64,000 nucleotides of DNA from Prunus persica (lineage: Eukaryota; Streptophyta; Magnoliopsida; Rosales; Rosaceae), in NCBI RefSeq assembly GCF_000346465.2, contig NC_034013.1:1488143-1552142 (forward strand). The letters run 5' to 3'. The first letter of the stretch is position 1. Each line of letters begins with the position of its first letter. Shown in pieces: positions 1 to 10,311 of this stretch. The notes under the pieces were generated by a model that saw only the letters and a program-made list of their open reading frames with translations, ran no database searches and was not told where the DNA came from. The position numbers and the translations under genes are program-made.

Positions 1-991
1 GAACAAAAATTTCATGATCGGTTACGAACCACAAGAAGAAGTAATCCAAAGCGGGAATTATCATAATTCATAAAAGATAAAACCATCATCATCCCAGATG
101 CATGAGAAAATGACTGAAAAGACTGCATCAATTCAGCAAAGACAGGGAAAGGATTACTCATAATAACAAATAAAGGATTTAAATAATAGAATTTAATCTT
201 TCAGGATAGTTTAGAGAAGCATTAGCACGACCCTACAAAGAAGAAGTTATCCAAGAGTAATCATAGTTGCAGACTTACTATAGCTCTTTCAGCAACCAGA
301 TGTCGGGGTAACTGCCTCAGGGTCCCTTCAATATCATTAGTTTATTCTTTTGCCACAGGAATCGGATTTTTTAATTTTTTTTCTAATAAAAGATTATGTT
401 CCATAAAATAAATACTAATGCTGCACTACATCAACATGCAATAAATTACTTTATTTAGAAGTAATCAAGTACATAAAGAAAAGCAAAAGTAAACTCACAA
501 GTCACAACACATGAAAACATTAAAAAGATATCCCCTTCTCTTGGATCAAGGATCACACTCAGAGTAGACTTCCACTCTTCTCTGAGTACTACAGCTCCAA
601 TGAGGTAAGTTCGCAGAGAACAAGTTGCCAACCGCTGAAATCAGGTTGCAGCTCGATAAACCATCAAGCAAACTTTAATCCATCGCATATTCGAAAAACC
701 ATCTTTTTTTTCACAAGAAATCTTCTGGGTAAAAAAAGACCAGCTGGTCTTTTGCAACAGAACTGTCTTCTTTTAATGGCTTTGTAGTATCTTTGCAACT
801 GTAAGAAAAAGAAACCTCTTATTGCAAAAACAGGAACAAGATACCCAATCTCAATAACATCTAGCCTTTTAAATACACCATTATGCAAATAAATAGTACA
901 AGAAACAACACAATAATCAGGGAGAGAGAGTGGGGGAGGGGACATGCATTACAAACCAAATGGATGGGAATAAAGATAACCTACAATTCTT
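1..991. other. No confident gene
   Basis: No long open frame or recognisable domain is visible. Short open stretches next to splice-like signals occur on the minus strand (about 533-643 and 276-325), but they do not join into a family I recognise. The stretch lies downstream of two minus-strand coding segments and may be 3' flank or part of an unrecognised gene. Confidence 0.4.
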
Positions 992-1059
992 GAGCCTTAT
1001 CAGACATCACCTACTTTAATACCAAGAGCCTTATCAGACATCACCTACTTTAATACCAA
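992..1059. repeat. 34 bp tandem duplication
   Basis: Two nearly identical 34 bp copies lie head to tail (992-1025 and 1026-1059), both starting GAGCCTTATCAGACATCACC. The candidate stop codon of the split gene at 1034-1523 falls in the right-hand copy, so the duplication lies across the possible end of that gene. Confidence 0.9.
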
Positions 1060-1523
1060 TCAACCTATCATTAAGAGCAGTTAATTTACTTGCAAACTGC
1101 TTAAAACAGTTACCTGGAAACACAACAAGAGCTAATGGAGCACCGCCCTGAAACAGAAGTATTAGTTTTAACAAATTCATTAAATATTTTAGCAACCCTT
1201 TTGCTGGAGCTAGAATAACTGATATTCAGAGGATTGGTACTAGAAATCTGTAATTCAATGAAATTCGACCTATGGAACATGGGTCAAACCCCTGTTCCAC
1301 ACATTGATTTGAAAACAATTAAAAGATGAGCTTCTAAATCTTGGTTCAAAGATATGTAGTGTTAAACAGCTTTATCAGAAGTCTAGCATATGAATGCCAA
1401 CAAGAATAAACTCAAGCAAATATTTGCTCTAGATAAGCAAATACAATGTTTAGAGGCATAAGAAGCAAAGTTGGTGAGTATCAGTTACCCATTGAGTTGA
1501 GACAGCGCGCTTATCCTTTGTAT
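1034..1523 (-). CDS. Candidate last two exons of an unrecognised split gene
   Basis: On the minus strand a GTTTGCAG acceptor opens a 35 nt exon (1523-1489) reading TKDKRAVSTQW and closing at GTAACT. After an intron ending in TCTGTTTCAG, a second exon (1147-1034) reads in the same phase as GGAPLALVVFPG..., continues 37 codons and stops at TGA. The two pieces keep phase across good consensus splice sites, which is why they are listed. I do not recognise the family and found no convincing upstream exon. The TIM17 gene lies about 500 bp upstream on the same strand, so this would be an independent gene or a remnant. An alternative donor after VVFPG also exists. The reading is uncertain. Confidence 0.35.
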
Positions 1524-2027
1524 CTGCAAACCGAAACATCTTCTACTTGCCACTTCTGCAAAATTACTGCACATACCACACTTTCCCAGTCTCTCACTGA
1601 TGTAAGCTATTATGTTCACCTTTTCTTTCTTTTTCTAATACGCTATTATGTTCAGTTTGTAACCAAAAAAACCTTAAGTTTCAGTACCACAAAGAAAAAA
1701 TCACTATCATAATCGTAGTTTCTCAGGATCCAACATGAGGCATGTTAGTTTAGGTTATTTGAGCTTTGGCAAGAACACAGTCTAAGCATATATGATAATT
1801 GATATAATTAACCATCACATTTCACTCTACTTAAGCAAAACTTGTCTACATTGACAACTAGATATGAAAATAACAATAAACAGCAAATGGAGAAACAAAT
1901 ATGTAAAATGACTTTATGATTTAAACTATATCAACTACAACTACCAAAATTCATCATAGTTTTTGGTGTTCCCAACTTGAACAGGGTCAGGTCCAAGTAA
2001 AAATTCAAACAACATTGATCATAAGGC

Positions 2028-2714
2028 CTATTTGTTGTTGTACTCGAAGCTGGGCAAGGGCGGGGCATCGAAGCTCTCCAAAATCTTTGTCTCGCTTCCG
2101 CTACTCTTAGCCTCAGGCTCCTTGCTCTTCCCGAACCACCCTCCAAGCCACCCTCCCGAACTAGCCTCAGCGCCGCTGCTGCTCATCGACGTTGCTGGCT
2201 CCGAGACCGGCTGACCCGGAGCACGGCCCATAGGGGGAAGCCCAGGCAAACCGGCCACGCTCGCCGGCTCTTCAATCACAATAGGCATCTGCTGCTGCTG
2301 GCTCATGAACTTATTAAGCATGATCCCAGCTCCTTCGATCAGAGCCAGGAGGACCCCACCGAAGGCAGCCGATCGAGCCGAGGCGCCGAGGCCCTGTCGC
2401 ATCTGGAGGAAGCCACCGGTGGCGGCGCCGGCAATGATAGAGTTCCAGGGGTCCTCCTTCTGGCGGACATAGACCATGGTGCAGTCGAAGGCGGAGAAGA
2501 GGCCACCCCAGACGGCGAAGCTACCGCCCACTCGCGGCGCGTTCATGCGCACGGCTTGCGAGCCGCCGATGAGCCGAGTGCCGGAAGGGGAGTTGTAGAC
2601 GCCCTTGAGGAAGTGGAAGGCGGAGCCGCCGACAGCCCCCATGCCGAAGGCCCCGCCGATGTCGTCGAGAATGCGGTCGGGGCACGGTTCTCGAGAGGTT
2701 TCTGGAGTTCCCAT
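2028..2714 (-). CDS. TIM17: TIM17, mitochondrial inner membrane import translocase subunit
   Basis: This uninterrupted 228-residue frame encodes a Tim17/Tim22/Tim23-family protein, the subunit of the TIM23 complex that moves presequence proteins across, or into, the mitochondrial inner membrane. Residues 10-140 hold the family core of four predicted membrane helices with GxxxG-type glycines ([12 protein letters not shown] near 20, [21 protein letters not shown] near 71-91). The two conserved cysteines (11 and 78) are present, as are acidic residues matching those important in yeast Tim17 (17, 77 and 127). The C-terminal tail is rich in Pro, Ser and Gly and ends in [14 protein letters not shown], the tail seen in plant TIM17-2 proteins. 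No intron interrupts it, as is common in plant TIM17 genes. The first ATG gives the normal N-terminus. Coding GC content is clearly higher than in the surrounding DNA. It appears intact. Confidence 0.96.
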   Translation of the reverse strand: MGTPETSREPCPDRILDDIGGAFGMGAVGGSAFHFLKGVYNSPSGTRLIGGSQAVRMNAPRVGGSFAVWGGLFSAFDCTMVYVRQKEDPWNSIIAGAATGGFLQMRQGLGASARSAAFGGVLLALIEGAGIMLNKFMSQQQQMPIVIEEPASVAGLPGLPPMGRAPGQPVSEPATSMSSSGAEASSGGWLGGWFGKSKEPEAKSSGSETKILESFDAPPLPSFEYNNK

Positions 2715-3138
2715 GGTTTGTGTGATGGGCGAGAGGGTTTTTCGCTGCTTTTGTTTGGTTCTTCTTATTCTTCTAGGTTTTAGTTTGGGGTGTTTTACGG
2801 AAATATCCCTCGTGAAATATCACGGGTTAATTCGGGTCGGGTTTCTTTGTTGCGGGGGCATTTCTTCAGTGGTTATGTTAACCTAAGATCAATTTGATTT
2901 TTTAATATTGAAAAATAAAAAGTCCTAGTAACTGGCCACAAGGAGTAGCCGGTCACGTGCTTCATTACTTCCTCTTTGCTCAGATGATCAGATCCTCTCT
3001 TTCTGTTGTTATTTGGTCAGATTTTCTCAACTTCCCAATTCAATTTGAGAGTGGGCTTTCTCTTGCTTCCTTTCTCTTTGGGTGGTTCATCTTCTGATAC
3101 CGATTGGAGTTGATTGTTGTTCAGTTTTGGCCATATTC
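2715..3138. other. TIM17 5' flank
   Basis: This stretch upstream of the TIM17 start holds no open frame. It should contain the TIM17 promoter, but I see no distinct TATA box. It ends at the target site of the LTR element that starts at 3144. Confidence 0.5.
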
Positions 3139-3143
3139 TTTCT

Positions 3144-3526
3144 CGTTGGGGTAATTTCAAAGGTCAGGAGTTAAGGAAATAAAAAGTTAGAATCTAAAGG
3201 GTTTAGCTATTATGTATAGTTTATGAGTTGAAGTAAAAGTGAGGTTTAGTGGATGTAGTGGTTATGGTTATGTTTAATGTTGAGTTAATATTATGGCCTA
3301 TAAATAGGCAGCGTATCCACTGTATGTAAGGTGTGTGTCAAGAGTGTATCAAGTGTGTATCAAGAGTATCAATCTTATCGAAGTTTGTTTCAAGTAAGTT
3401 TGTGTAGGAGCTCTGTGTAGCCTTTAGGCTTCACATCTCCAAAATTATGTTATTTCTTTAGTTTGTTACATTGTATTTCCCCCTTCACATTTAGAGTATA
3501 TGAGCATAAAATTAAATCCACCAATA
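3144..3526 (+). repeat. 5' LTR (383 bp) of the non-autonomous element
   Basis: It starts CGTTGGGGTAATTTC where the 3' copy has TGTTGGGGTAATTTC, so the canonical first T has mutated. It ends CCACCAATA, just before the primer-binding site. The late part holds degenerate repeats of the type AGTGTGTATCAAG, which are expanded in the 3' LTR and explain most of the length difference. Confidence 0.9.
3299..3306 (+). promoter_or_regulatory. TATA box in the 5' LTR
   Basis: TATAAATA lies in GGCCTATAAATAGGC about two fifths into the LTR and is conserved in the 3' LTR (4718-4725). This is the position expected of the U3 promoter that starts the element's RNA. Confidence 0.65.
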
Positions 3527-3528
3527 AG

Positions 3529-3540
3529 TGGTATCAGAGC
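3529..3540 (+). other. Primer-binding site for initiator tRNA-Met
   Basis: TGGTATCAGAGC lies 2 bp after the 5' LTR. It is complementary to the 3' end of plant initiator tRNA-Met, the usual minus-strand primer of plant Ty1/copia elements. Confidence 0.92.
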
Positions 3541-3780
3541 TGATACGGTCATGAGGACTTGTATGAGAGATGTGGCATTTGGAGCATGGTCCAATTTTTT
3601 AAATGATTTTTGGCATATAGCATTAAGCATTGGTTGTGGTTCTATATGTAAATTGTTTTGGCATGATGAAAATGTTTTTGGTTGTTATTAAAAAATTTTA
3701 TCGTGGGCTTGAGATGTGTAGAAAAAAAAATTTATTTTTTTTGTGTGTTGGCTATAAGTGCGAGGCATATTAATGTCAAT

Positions 3781-3928
3781 GAAAAAGGCACATGGATGCT
3801 GAATGAAGAGAGAAAGGCACATGAATGCCGAAGGAAGAGAGAAAGGTACAAGGATGCCGAAGGAAGAGAGAAAGGCACATGGACGCTTAAGGAAGAGAAA
3901 AGGGCACAAGGATGCCGAAGAAAAAAAA
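3781..3928 (+). repeat. Five-copy 30 bp tandem repeat inside the LTR element
   Basis: Five units of 30 bp run in register (3781, 3811, 3841, 3871, 3901), each a variant of GAAAGGCACATGGATGCCGA plus AGGAAGAGA. Because 30 is a multiple of three, every frame gives a repeating peptide rich in Lys, Arg and Glu. Nothing shows which frame, if any, is used. Confidence 0.9.
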
Positions 3929-4049
3929 AAGAACAATGTTTCCTTTGAAGATTGGGACAAATGTGCACCCAGAAGAAAAAAGAAAGAAAATGGAGTGTTT
4001 TTTAGAATTCATGAAGGAAAGTGGTTATTAATTGCATTCTCTCTTGCAG

Positions 4050-4456
4050 CCAGAAAAAGAAAAATATTAGTATATCAGTCGTTGTGCCATTCAAGCATAT
4101 TTTGATGGAAGCTGCACGCAACCTTAATGTTGAACCACATTTTAATTTTGCAACCAAGGGACCAGCTCATGCAATGCAATTCATGTGTCATATTAGTTTT
4201 GATGGAGGCGCACATCTAAAAAATTTCAAGCAGATGGAAAAACACGAAGAAGGAGGCAGAACACTTGGCGGCATATTTTTGTCTGAATTATTGGATTGAA
4301 CATGACATTATTAAAGTGCTAGATGTCAACTTTAATTCGTTGATGAATTTCAAGATCGAATGTAGAAAGCTGCAGGAAGATATTGAGACGCTACAAGATC
4401 AAGTGATAGATCTAGAGCTAGAAATTGGAATGCTAACACAAGATGAAAATCCATAG
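4050..4456 (+). pseudogene. Captured double-stranded-RNA-binding domain, frameshifted
   Basis: After a splice-acceptor-like CTCTCTTGCAG (ending 4049), one frame reads PFKHILMEAARNLNVEP, then GPAHAMQFMCHISFDGG. A shift of one frame near 4235-4246 continues as KNTKKEAEHLAAYF. Together these give the dsRBD layout: helix 1, an aromatic strand, GPxHxxxF, and the C-terminal KKxAExxAA helix, in about 65 residues. About 60 more residues follow, ending in a likely coiled coil (LQEDIETLQDQVIDLELEI). I infer a piece of a host dsRNA-binding gene captured by the element. The acceptor-like sequence hints at capture from genomic DNA. The frameshift means this copy is probably dead. The parent gene was not identified. 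Confidence 0.68.
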
Positions 4457-4551
4457 GAAAATGGTATTGACCAGCCTCAAAGTATCATGAACATAAGCGA
4501 CATGGAAGAAGAGTAAGGGGGAAAATATCTATGTTAATAAGCTTTGAAATT

Positions 4552-4562
4552 ACGGGAGAGAT
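4552..4562 (+). other. Polypurine tract before the 3' LTR
   Basis: CGGGAGAGAT directly precedes TGTTGGGG. A GGGAGA-type tract before TGTTGGG is the standard plus-strand primer of plant Ty1/copia elements and supports both the boundary and the orientation. Confidence 0.75.
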
Positions 4563-4976
4563 TGTTGGGGTAATTTCAAAGGTCTGGAGTTAAGAAAATA
4601 AAAATTTAGAATCTAAAGGGTTTAGCTATTATGTATAGTTTATGAGTTGAAGTAAAAGTGAGGTTTAGTGGGTGTAGTGGTTATGGTTATGTTTAATGTT
4701 GAGTTAATAGTATGGCCTATAAATAGGCGGCGTATCCACTGTATGTAAGGTGTGTGTCAATGGTGTATCAAGTGTGTGAATCAAGTGTGTATCAAGTGAG
4801 TATCAAGAGTATCAAAAGTATCAACTTATCGAAGTTTGTTTCAAGTAAGTTTGTGTAGGAGCTCTGTGTAGCCTTTAGGCTTCACATCCCCAAAATTATG
4901 TTATTTCTTTTGTCTGTTACATTGTATTTCTCCCTTCACATTTGAGTGTATGAGCATAAAGCTAAATCCACTAATA
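4563..4976 (+). repeat. 3' LTR (414 bp) of the non-autonomous element
   Basis: Direct copy of 3144-3526, beginning TGTTGGGGTAATTTC and ending CCACTAATA. It retains the TATA box (4718-4725) and has extra units of the TATCAAGTGTG type. The target duplicate TTTCT follows at 4977. Confidence 0.9.
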
Positions 4977-4981
4977 TTTCT

Positions 4982-6020
4982 CTGAGCAAATCATCTACAT
5001 CCTCGAAAGGCTGGCGGACCAGCTGTTGGTTTCTTTTCGATTATGTGGAGATGGGCTCCTCGACAGACTAATCAAGTAGGGAATATCGCTCTATGCTCAT
5101 CCAGTAGTCCCATATTTTTAATTTCATGCATTTTTTTTTTGTTGGTGTAATTTGGTCTTCAAAGAAGCTAAGATTCATTGCAACATAAACAACTTTAGCA
5201 TCGCCTAGCTATTCTCACACAAAATAACGACTTTGTCCTTTACGCTGGCCACGATCAGGAATTGTATAAACTCTATTTTTCATTTGTTTGGGAGGCATGA
5301 ATGAAATACAATTGAATTTCTTTTTCTCTTTTTCTCTGTTTTCTGCAAGTTTTCCTTTTCAAATATAAGGTTCTACCAAATATCCACAAAACCAATGGCC
5401 AATTTCTCAAGGATGGTTTCATTTATATTGTCGATTTGCCTAAAAATCTTTTGGGTTTTAGCATTTATATTTCCAATTCATTTTGGCTTCATCTAGAACT
5501 TGCAATTGCGTTGGGTCTGAAGAGTCGATTTTCTAATGGGTGATGTTGAGTCTCTGATCAGAATCCAACACCTTGTGGCTTCATTGAGATTGCTAGGAAG
5601 TGGGAAACCATCAAAATAGAAAAGCCAAGACAGTTTTATAGTTATGTGACGATGACAGTACATCCGCCATTCCGAACTACAACGATGAGATATTGCGTCT
5701 GTAAACTAGTGTGACAATGGAGGATTTGGTTGTTGAATTACTTTTAATAAAATATATTGAAAACCTTAAATTAAAATATAAATTAACTAAATTAAAATAG
5801 ATGATGTGACATGTGACATGTATTGATATGTTGTATGCCACATCAGTTGGTATAAATAAATTGGTATATAAGTTGGTGCCCGTAGCATTATTGATTTACA
5901 ACAAAATACATTTTATATTAATTTTAATACCATTAATTCTTGAAAAACTGCTCAATTATCAATTGCTATATCATAATAACTATCTTTTCTTCTAGTGGTG
6001 AGAGAAAAAAAGTTTGGTTT
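4982..6020. other. No gene seen
   Basis: AT-rich sequence between two LTR elements. Open frames are short and show no domain. Confidence 0.5.
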
Positions 6021-6250
6021 TGCTAAAATATGAATATAGTTTGAATACATTAGGTTAATTGTATTTTCTCTATAAGGAGATATATAAGAGTTTACAAGGG
6101 TGTTTTACAAGAAAATAGATATAGTAATTAATTATGAGAATATCTCCTAATTATACAAGGATTTGTCAATTATATGAAACAAGGAAGTAAATCACCTAAT
6201 TAACTTAGGAAATAAATCTCATTGATTTAATAGGTTAACTCACGTCAACA
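6021..6250 (-). repeat. 3' LTR of copia A
   Basis: 230 bp, plus-strand ends TGCTAAAA and CGTCAACA. It aligns along its full length with 9971-10203, differing by scattered substitutions and small indels. Confidence 0.92.
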
Positions 6251-6257
6251 CTTCTCC

Positions 6258-9200
6258 TCAAGTTGGTGCATACCCATTACTAATGGCCAACTTGGTAAGT
6301 GAGTTATAAAACATTCGTCCACATACAGTTTTTGTCAAGATATCTGCTAACTGATCTTCTAATTTTACAAAAGGTAGGCAGATGATCTTGTTCTAAATTT
6401 TTTCTTTGATGAAACGTCTATCCACCTCAACATGTTTTGTTTGATCATACCTCGATACTCTGCTTTTGTACTAGACTGAGCAATCTACATTTTGTTTTTT
6501 ACTTCGCTAAGTGACTAGGTTACGTCTAACGGAGGTAAAGTAACCCGATGTAAAGCTTTTATTTGTAATGGAACTAGCCCAGTCAACATCTATATATCCG
6601 ACAACTTAAAGATTTCCATTCTTTGAGAACATTAATCATTTTACAAGGGCTGACTTTAAGTATCTTAATATCCGATCAACTGCATTCTTATGAGAAACAC
6701 TGGGTGAATGCATGAACTGACTAACCATACTCACAACATATGCAATATATGGTCTTGTATGTGTCAAATATATCAACCTTTCAACAAGGTATTGGTATTG
6801 TTTCTTATTGGTTGGCAAACAGTCCATGTCTTCGTACAACTTATGATTCATCTCAATGGGTGTGTCAGTAGGTTTACATCATAGCATTCCTGTTTCAGTG
6901 AGTAGATCCATCACATACTTCCTTTGAGACAAAAAATACCAGTTTTTGACTTTGCTACTTCAATTCTGAGGAAGTATTTCAGAGTACATAAATCCTTCAT
7001 CTCAAATTCATGAGATAAATACTTTTGTAGCGTATGTTTCTCTCATGTGTCGTTCCCAGTTACGACCATGTCATCCACATAAACAATTAATGCAGTGATT
7101 TTTCCTCCATCACGTATCAAGAACAGGGTGTGGTATGAATTACTTTGAGTGTATCTAAAATTCTTCATGGACTTAGTAAATCTTCCAAACCATGGCATGA
7201 GAGATTTTTTTTTAACCCATATAATGACTTTCTGAGCTTGCAAACTTGATTTTTCTTATCATAAGCTCAATTATATCCTGGTGGTAAATCCATGTATAAC
7301 TCTTTTTCTAAGTCTCCATGTAAGAAGACATTTTTAACATCAAACTGATGTAGTGGCCAATCTAGATTTGCTGCTACAGACAATAGAACTTTGATAGTGT
7401 TGATCTTGGCTGTTGGGGCAAAGGTTTCCTAGTAGTTCACCCCATACCTCTATGTGTACCCCTTCGCTACCAATCTGGCTTTATATATTTCAATGGATCC
7501 ATCTGCTTTGAGTTTCATAGTATAGGTCCACCTATATCCCACTATCTTCTTTTCGTGAGGTAAGGGGACGAGCTCCCATGTGGCATTCTTCTGGAGAGCT
7601 CGCATTTCTTCATTCTTAGCTTCTTTCCATTTTGAGTCTTCTAGTGTTTCATTCACACTATTTGGGACAGATATATCAGCCAATTGCTTCACAAAGTGTA
7701 CATGTAACTTTGATAATCTGCTTAGAGATATATAATTATTGATGAGATATTTTCCTTTGACTTTAAGATCTACTTCATACTGTACTCGAGGTTTACCACT
7801 GTTCTTCCTTTCTGGAAGTTGGTAGATAGAGGTATCTGTATCTTGTATGCTTTCTGAAATCAAATCATCATGACATATTTCATAAGTGTTATTAGTTTCA
7901 AGGAGAGATGTTACCTGAATGACATCTTCAGCAGGCGATTGGTATAGTTCTAGAGCTGAAGACGGGTTCGAAGTGGGCAAAATCTCAGAAAAAAGGATCA
8001 ACTGTCTCCTCGTGATTTTGGAAACTGGAAGGCGACTGGTTGTGTAGTCTTGGCGATCGGTCATTTTGTGACACAAACGCAGGGTGTGAAAAATTCGAGG
8101 GAGGTGACTGATCGTTTTGGGATGACGACTGGTCGTTTGGAGACAGAGAATCCTCCTATGCATGGATAAAGGGAGGTGACTGGTCGCTTTGATGCTGAGT
8201 CTTTTTCCTTGTGAAAAAATCCAGAAAATTCGAGGTGTTTGGCTCTATATTCTCCTCATGTGCTTTTAAAAAATATATGTCGTGTTTCCGGAATACTAAA
8301 TCCATGAAGGTATATACCTTCTGACTTGGAGGGTGATAACATCGGTAACCTTTATGATAAGGGGCATAGCCAATGAAAACATATTGGTAACCTTTATGAT
8401 AAGGGGCATAGCCAATGAAAACATACTTTTTTGTGCAGGAATCTAATTTGTTTAGTTGGTGATCATGTAAGTGTATGAATACAACATAGGCAAAAATTTG
8501 TGGTTCAAGGTTTGGGGTGGGAGGTATTTGGATATGGTGGTGAAATATTTGAAGAGGAGTTTGGAAATTCAAGATACTTGAGAGAATCCTATTGATAAGG
8601 AAGCTGCAGAGAGGACCCTCACCTCAAAAAGATCAAGGCATATTGGCACCAAATAGAGAGGCACAAACGACTTCCAGTAAATGTCGGTTCTTTCACTCAA
8701 CCACCCCAATTTTTTGGGAGAGTATATGGATATGAGTATTGATGTATGATGCTATGATTCTGTAAGAATTTGTTTAGCTCATGATTAAGAAATTCTCTGC
8801 CATTGTCAAAATGGAGAACCTCGATTTGGGCATGAAATTGAGCTGCCAACATTTTATGGAACTGTTAAAACGTTAAGCTGACTTCCCCTTTGGTTTTGAG
8901 AAGGGAACCACAGGTCATTCGGGTGCAGTCATTAATGAAAATGACAAACTATGGAGCTCCAGCCGAAGTAGCGATTTGAGCAGACCCCTAAACATTAGAA
9001 TCAATAAGGGAGAATGGATCCAAACTTTTATTTGTACTTAATGGTAATGGAACACGATGGCTCTTAGCCAATTCACAAGTTTCACACTAGAAGCTAGAAA
9101 CATCAAAACAGGAAAATAATGATGAAAACAACTTCTTCGGATAACCAAACGAGGCATACCCAAGACGTTTATGCCATAACCAAACATTGTTTCTCTGCCT

Positions 9201-9735
9201 CTCAAAACTAGCTCCACTTGTTGTGAAAGCTTGACCAACCTTGGTCTCACTATCTGGTGCCCAAGTAGTAGAGTTTGCCTCACTTAGTACCACAACCAAT
9301 CGTCTTCTCGGTGAGGATGTCCTGGAAAATACAATGATTCGGCTAAAATTTTACAATACACCCTAAAGTAGTAGTAAGTTGTGCAACAGACAACAAGTTA
9401 TGGTCTAATGATGGAACAACCAATACAAAATCAAGATTAATGAAGTTAGAGATAGATAGAGAGCCTTCCTCAACCACAAGGGAGGGAGTACCATTAGCAT
9501 TAAACACCACTGACTGCGTGGATGGTTTGCAAGAAATAAGTTGGCCAGGACCAAATGTCATGTGATCCATAGCACACGAGTCAATAATCCATGTGTGCTT
9601 TGGAGAGGATGTATGGAAAGAAGAACCTGTGGTGGTGGCTATAGAAGCATGAGCCCGTGTTGCATGTTTAGAAGGATTGACTGCATGCTTCTGTGAGTCT
9701 ACAAAGAGGGAAAAAATCGTAAGGGGGCATGATAT
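6258..9735 (-). pseudogene. Copia A polyprotein pseudogene (protease, integrase, RT, RNase H)
   Basis: Domains run in copia order from high to low coordinate. The protease near 9600 reads IIDSCAMDHM, so the catalytic DSG is now DSC. The pre-integrase motif (WLWHKRLGYA) is near 9160, followed by integrase and a linker. Reverse transcriptase follows with [13 protein letters not shown] near 7510 and the YVDD box near 7070. The RNase H tail ends in a stop at 6258. The start, ATG in element B, is ATA here (9735-9733). Frames are broken many times. Compared with B, about 140 bp covering the RNase H LHCDN motif is missing near 6440, removing a catalytic Asp. A 42 bp in-frame duplication lies at 8344-8427. 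This copy cannot make an active polyprotein. Confidence 0.92.
8344..8427 (-). repeat. 42 bp in-frame tandem duplication in copia A pol
   Basis: Two nearly exact 42 bp copies (8344-8385, 8386-8427) duplicate 14 codons, YVFIGYAPYHKGYQ, in the region after the integrase core. Element B has a single copy here, so the duplication arose in A. Confidence 0.9.
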
Positions 9736-9958
9736 CGCAGAGGAAGGAAGATTTGATATGAGTGTGTGTTTGTGGTTAAGGAGTTGATTTGAGAATTTGC
9801 GAATTTGAGGAATTTGATTTAGGAATTTTGATTTGAGAGGTATGTATTTAAGGAGTTTGATAAGAGGATTTGATTTGAGATATAAGAAATTTGATTTAGG
9901 GTTTGGGTTTGAATTTGAGGATATGATTTGCAGGATTAGAGACGACTTAGGATCAGCG

Positions 9959-9970
9959 GCTCTGATACCA
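9959..9970 (-). other. Primer-binding site of copia A
   Basis: Minus-strand TGGTATCAGAGC immediately follows the 5' LTR, complementary to initiator tRNA-Met. Confidence 0.92.
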
Positions 9971-10203
9971 TGCTAAAATATGAATATGATTTGAATACTT
10001 TAGGTTAATTGTATTCTTCCCCATAAGGAGGTATATATAGGAGTTTACAAGGGCTATTTACAAGGAAATAGATACAGTAACTAATTAGGAGAATATATCC
10101 TAATTATACAATGATGTGTCAACTCTATGAAACAAGGAAGTAAATCACTTAATTAACTTAGAAAATAAATCTCCTTGATTTAATAGGTTAACTCACGCCG
10201 ACA
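9971..10203 (-). repeat. 5' LTR of copia A
   Basis: 233 bp, plus-strand ends TGCTAAAA and CGCCGACA. It is the direct partner of 6021-6250 and is clearly related to the LTRs of element B. Confidence 0.92.
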
Positions 10204-10311
10204 AATTTATTCTAACAATATACCCTTTGCTACTAAATTTCTTTTGTTTTCCTCTCAAATTCTTCAGGGTGGTGTTATTATTGAAAACGAAAAATGCTTA
10301 TAAGAAGTCTT

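Larger units (their letters stand above)
3144..4976 (+). mobile_element. Small non-autonomous LTR retrotransposon with a captured dsRNA-binding-domain segment
   Basis: Two direct repeats (3144-3526 and 4563-4976) enclose about 1.0 kb. A primer-binding site matching initiator tRNA-Met follows the left repeat, and a purine-rich GGGAGAGAT tract precedes the right repeat, as in plant Ty1/copia elements. The 5 bp sequence TTTCT flanks both ends (3139-3143 and 4977-4981), a perfect target-site duplication. No gag, protease, integrase or reverse transcriptase is present, so the element must be moved by enzymes from another element. The interior instead has a 30 bp tandem repeat and a frameshifted double-stranded-RNA-binding domain. 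Its size is between TRIM and LARD elements. By eye the LTRs differ by about a dozen substitutions plus one length difference near 30 bp, so the insertion is not very recent. Confidence 0.9.
6021..10203 (-). mobile_element. Ty1/copia retrotransposon A, lacking gag, degenerate
   Basis: LTRs at 9971-10203 (5') and 6021-6250 (3') bound a minus-strand element with a tRNA-Met primer site (9959-9970), a leader of about 220 bp, decayed pol, and a GAGGAGAAG tract before the 3' LTR. There is no room for gag between leader and protease, so the element is about 4.2 kb, shorter than usual copia elements. The flanks GGTTT and AATTT match at only three of five bases, so the target duplication is decayed or absent. 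The nearby element B has the same plan. Confidence 0.9.

Noticed and set aside
276..643. Minus-strand stretches reading RLATCSLRTYLIGAVVLREEW and TLRQLPRHLVAERAI beside splice-like sites
   Set aside because: They read well but do not connect in phase with the exons at 1034-1523, which already end in a stop, and no family was recognised. Kept only as a note in the 1-991 entry.
3682..4105. Basic-repeat frames as an intact retrotransposon gag
   Set aside because: No gag domain, zinc knuckle or nucleocapsid motif. The reading comes from the 30 bp tandem repeat in alternative frames.
6016..10208. Target-site duplication of copia A
   Set aside because: GGTTT and AATTT agree at only three of five bases, so I do not claim it.
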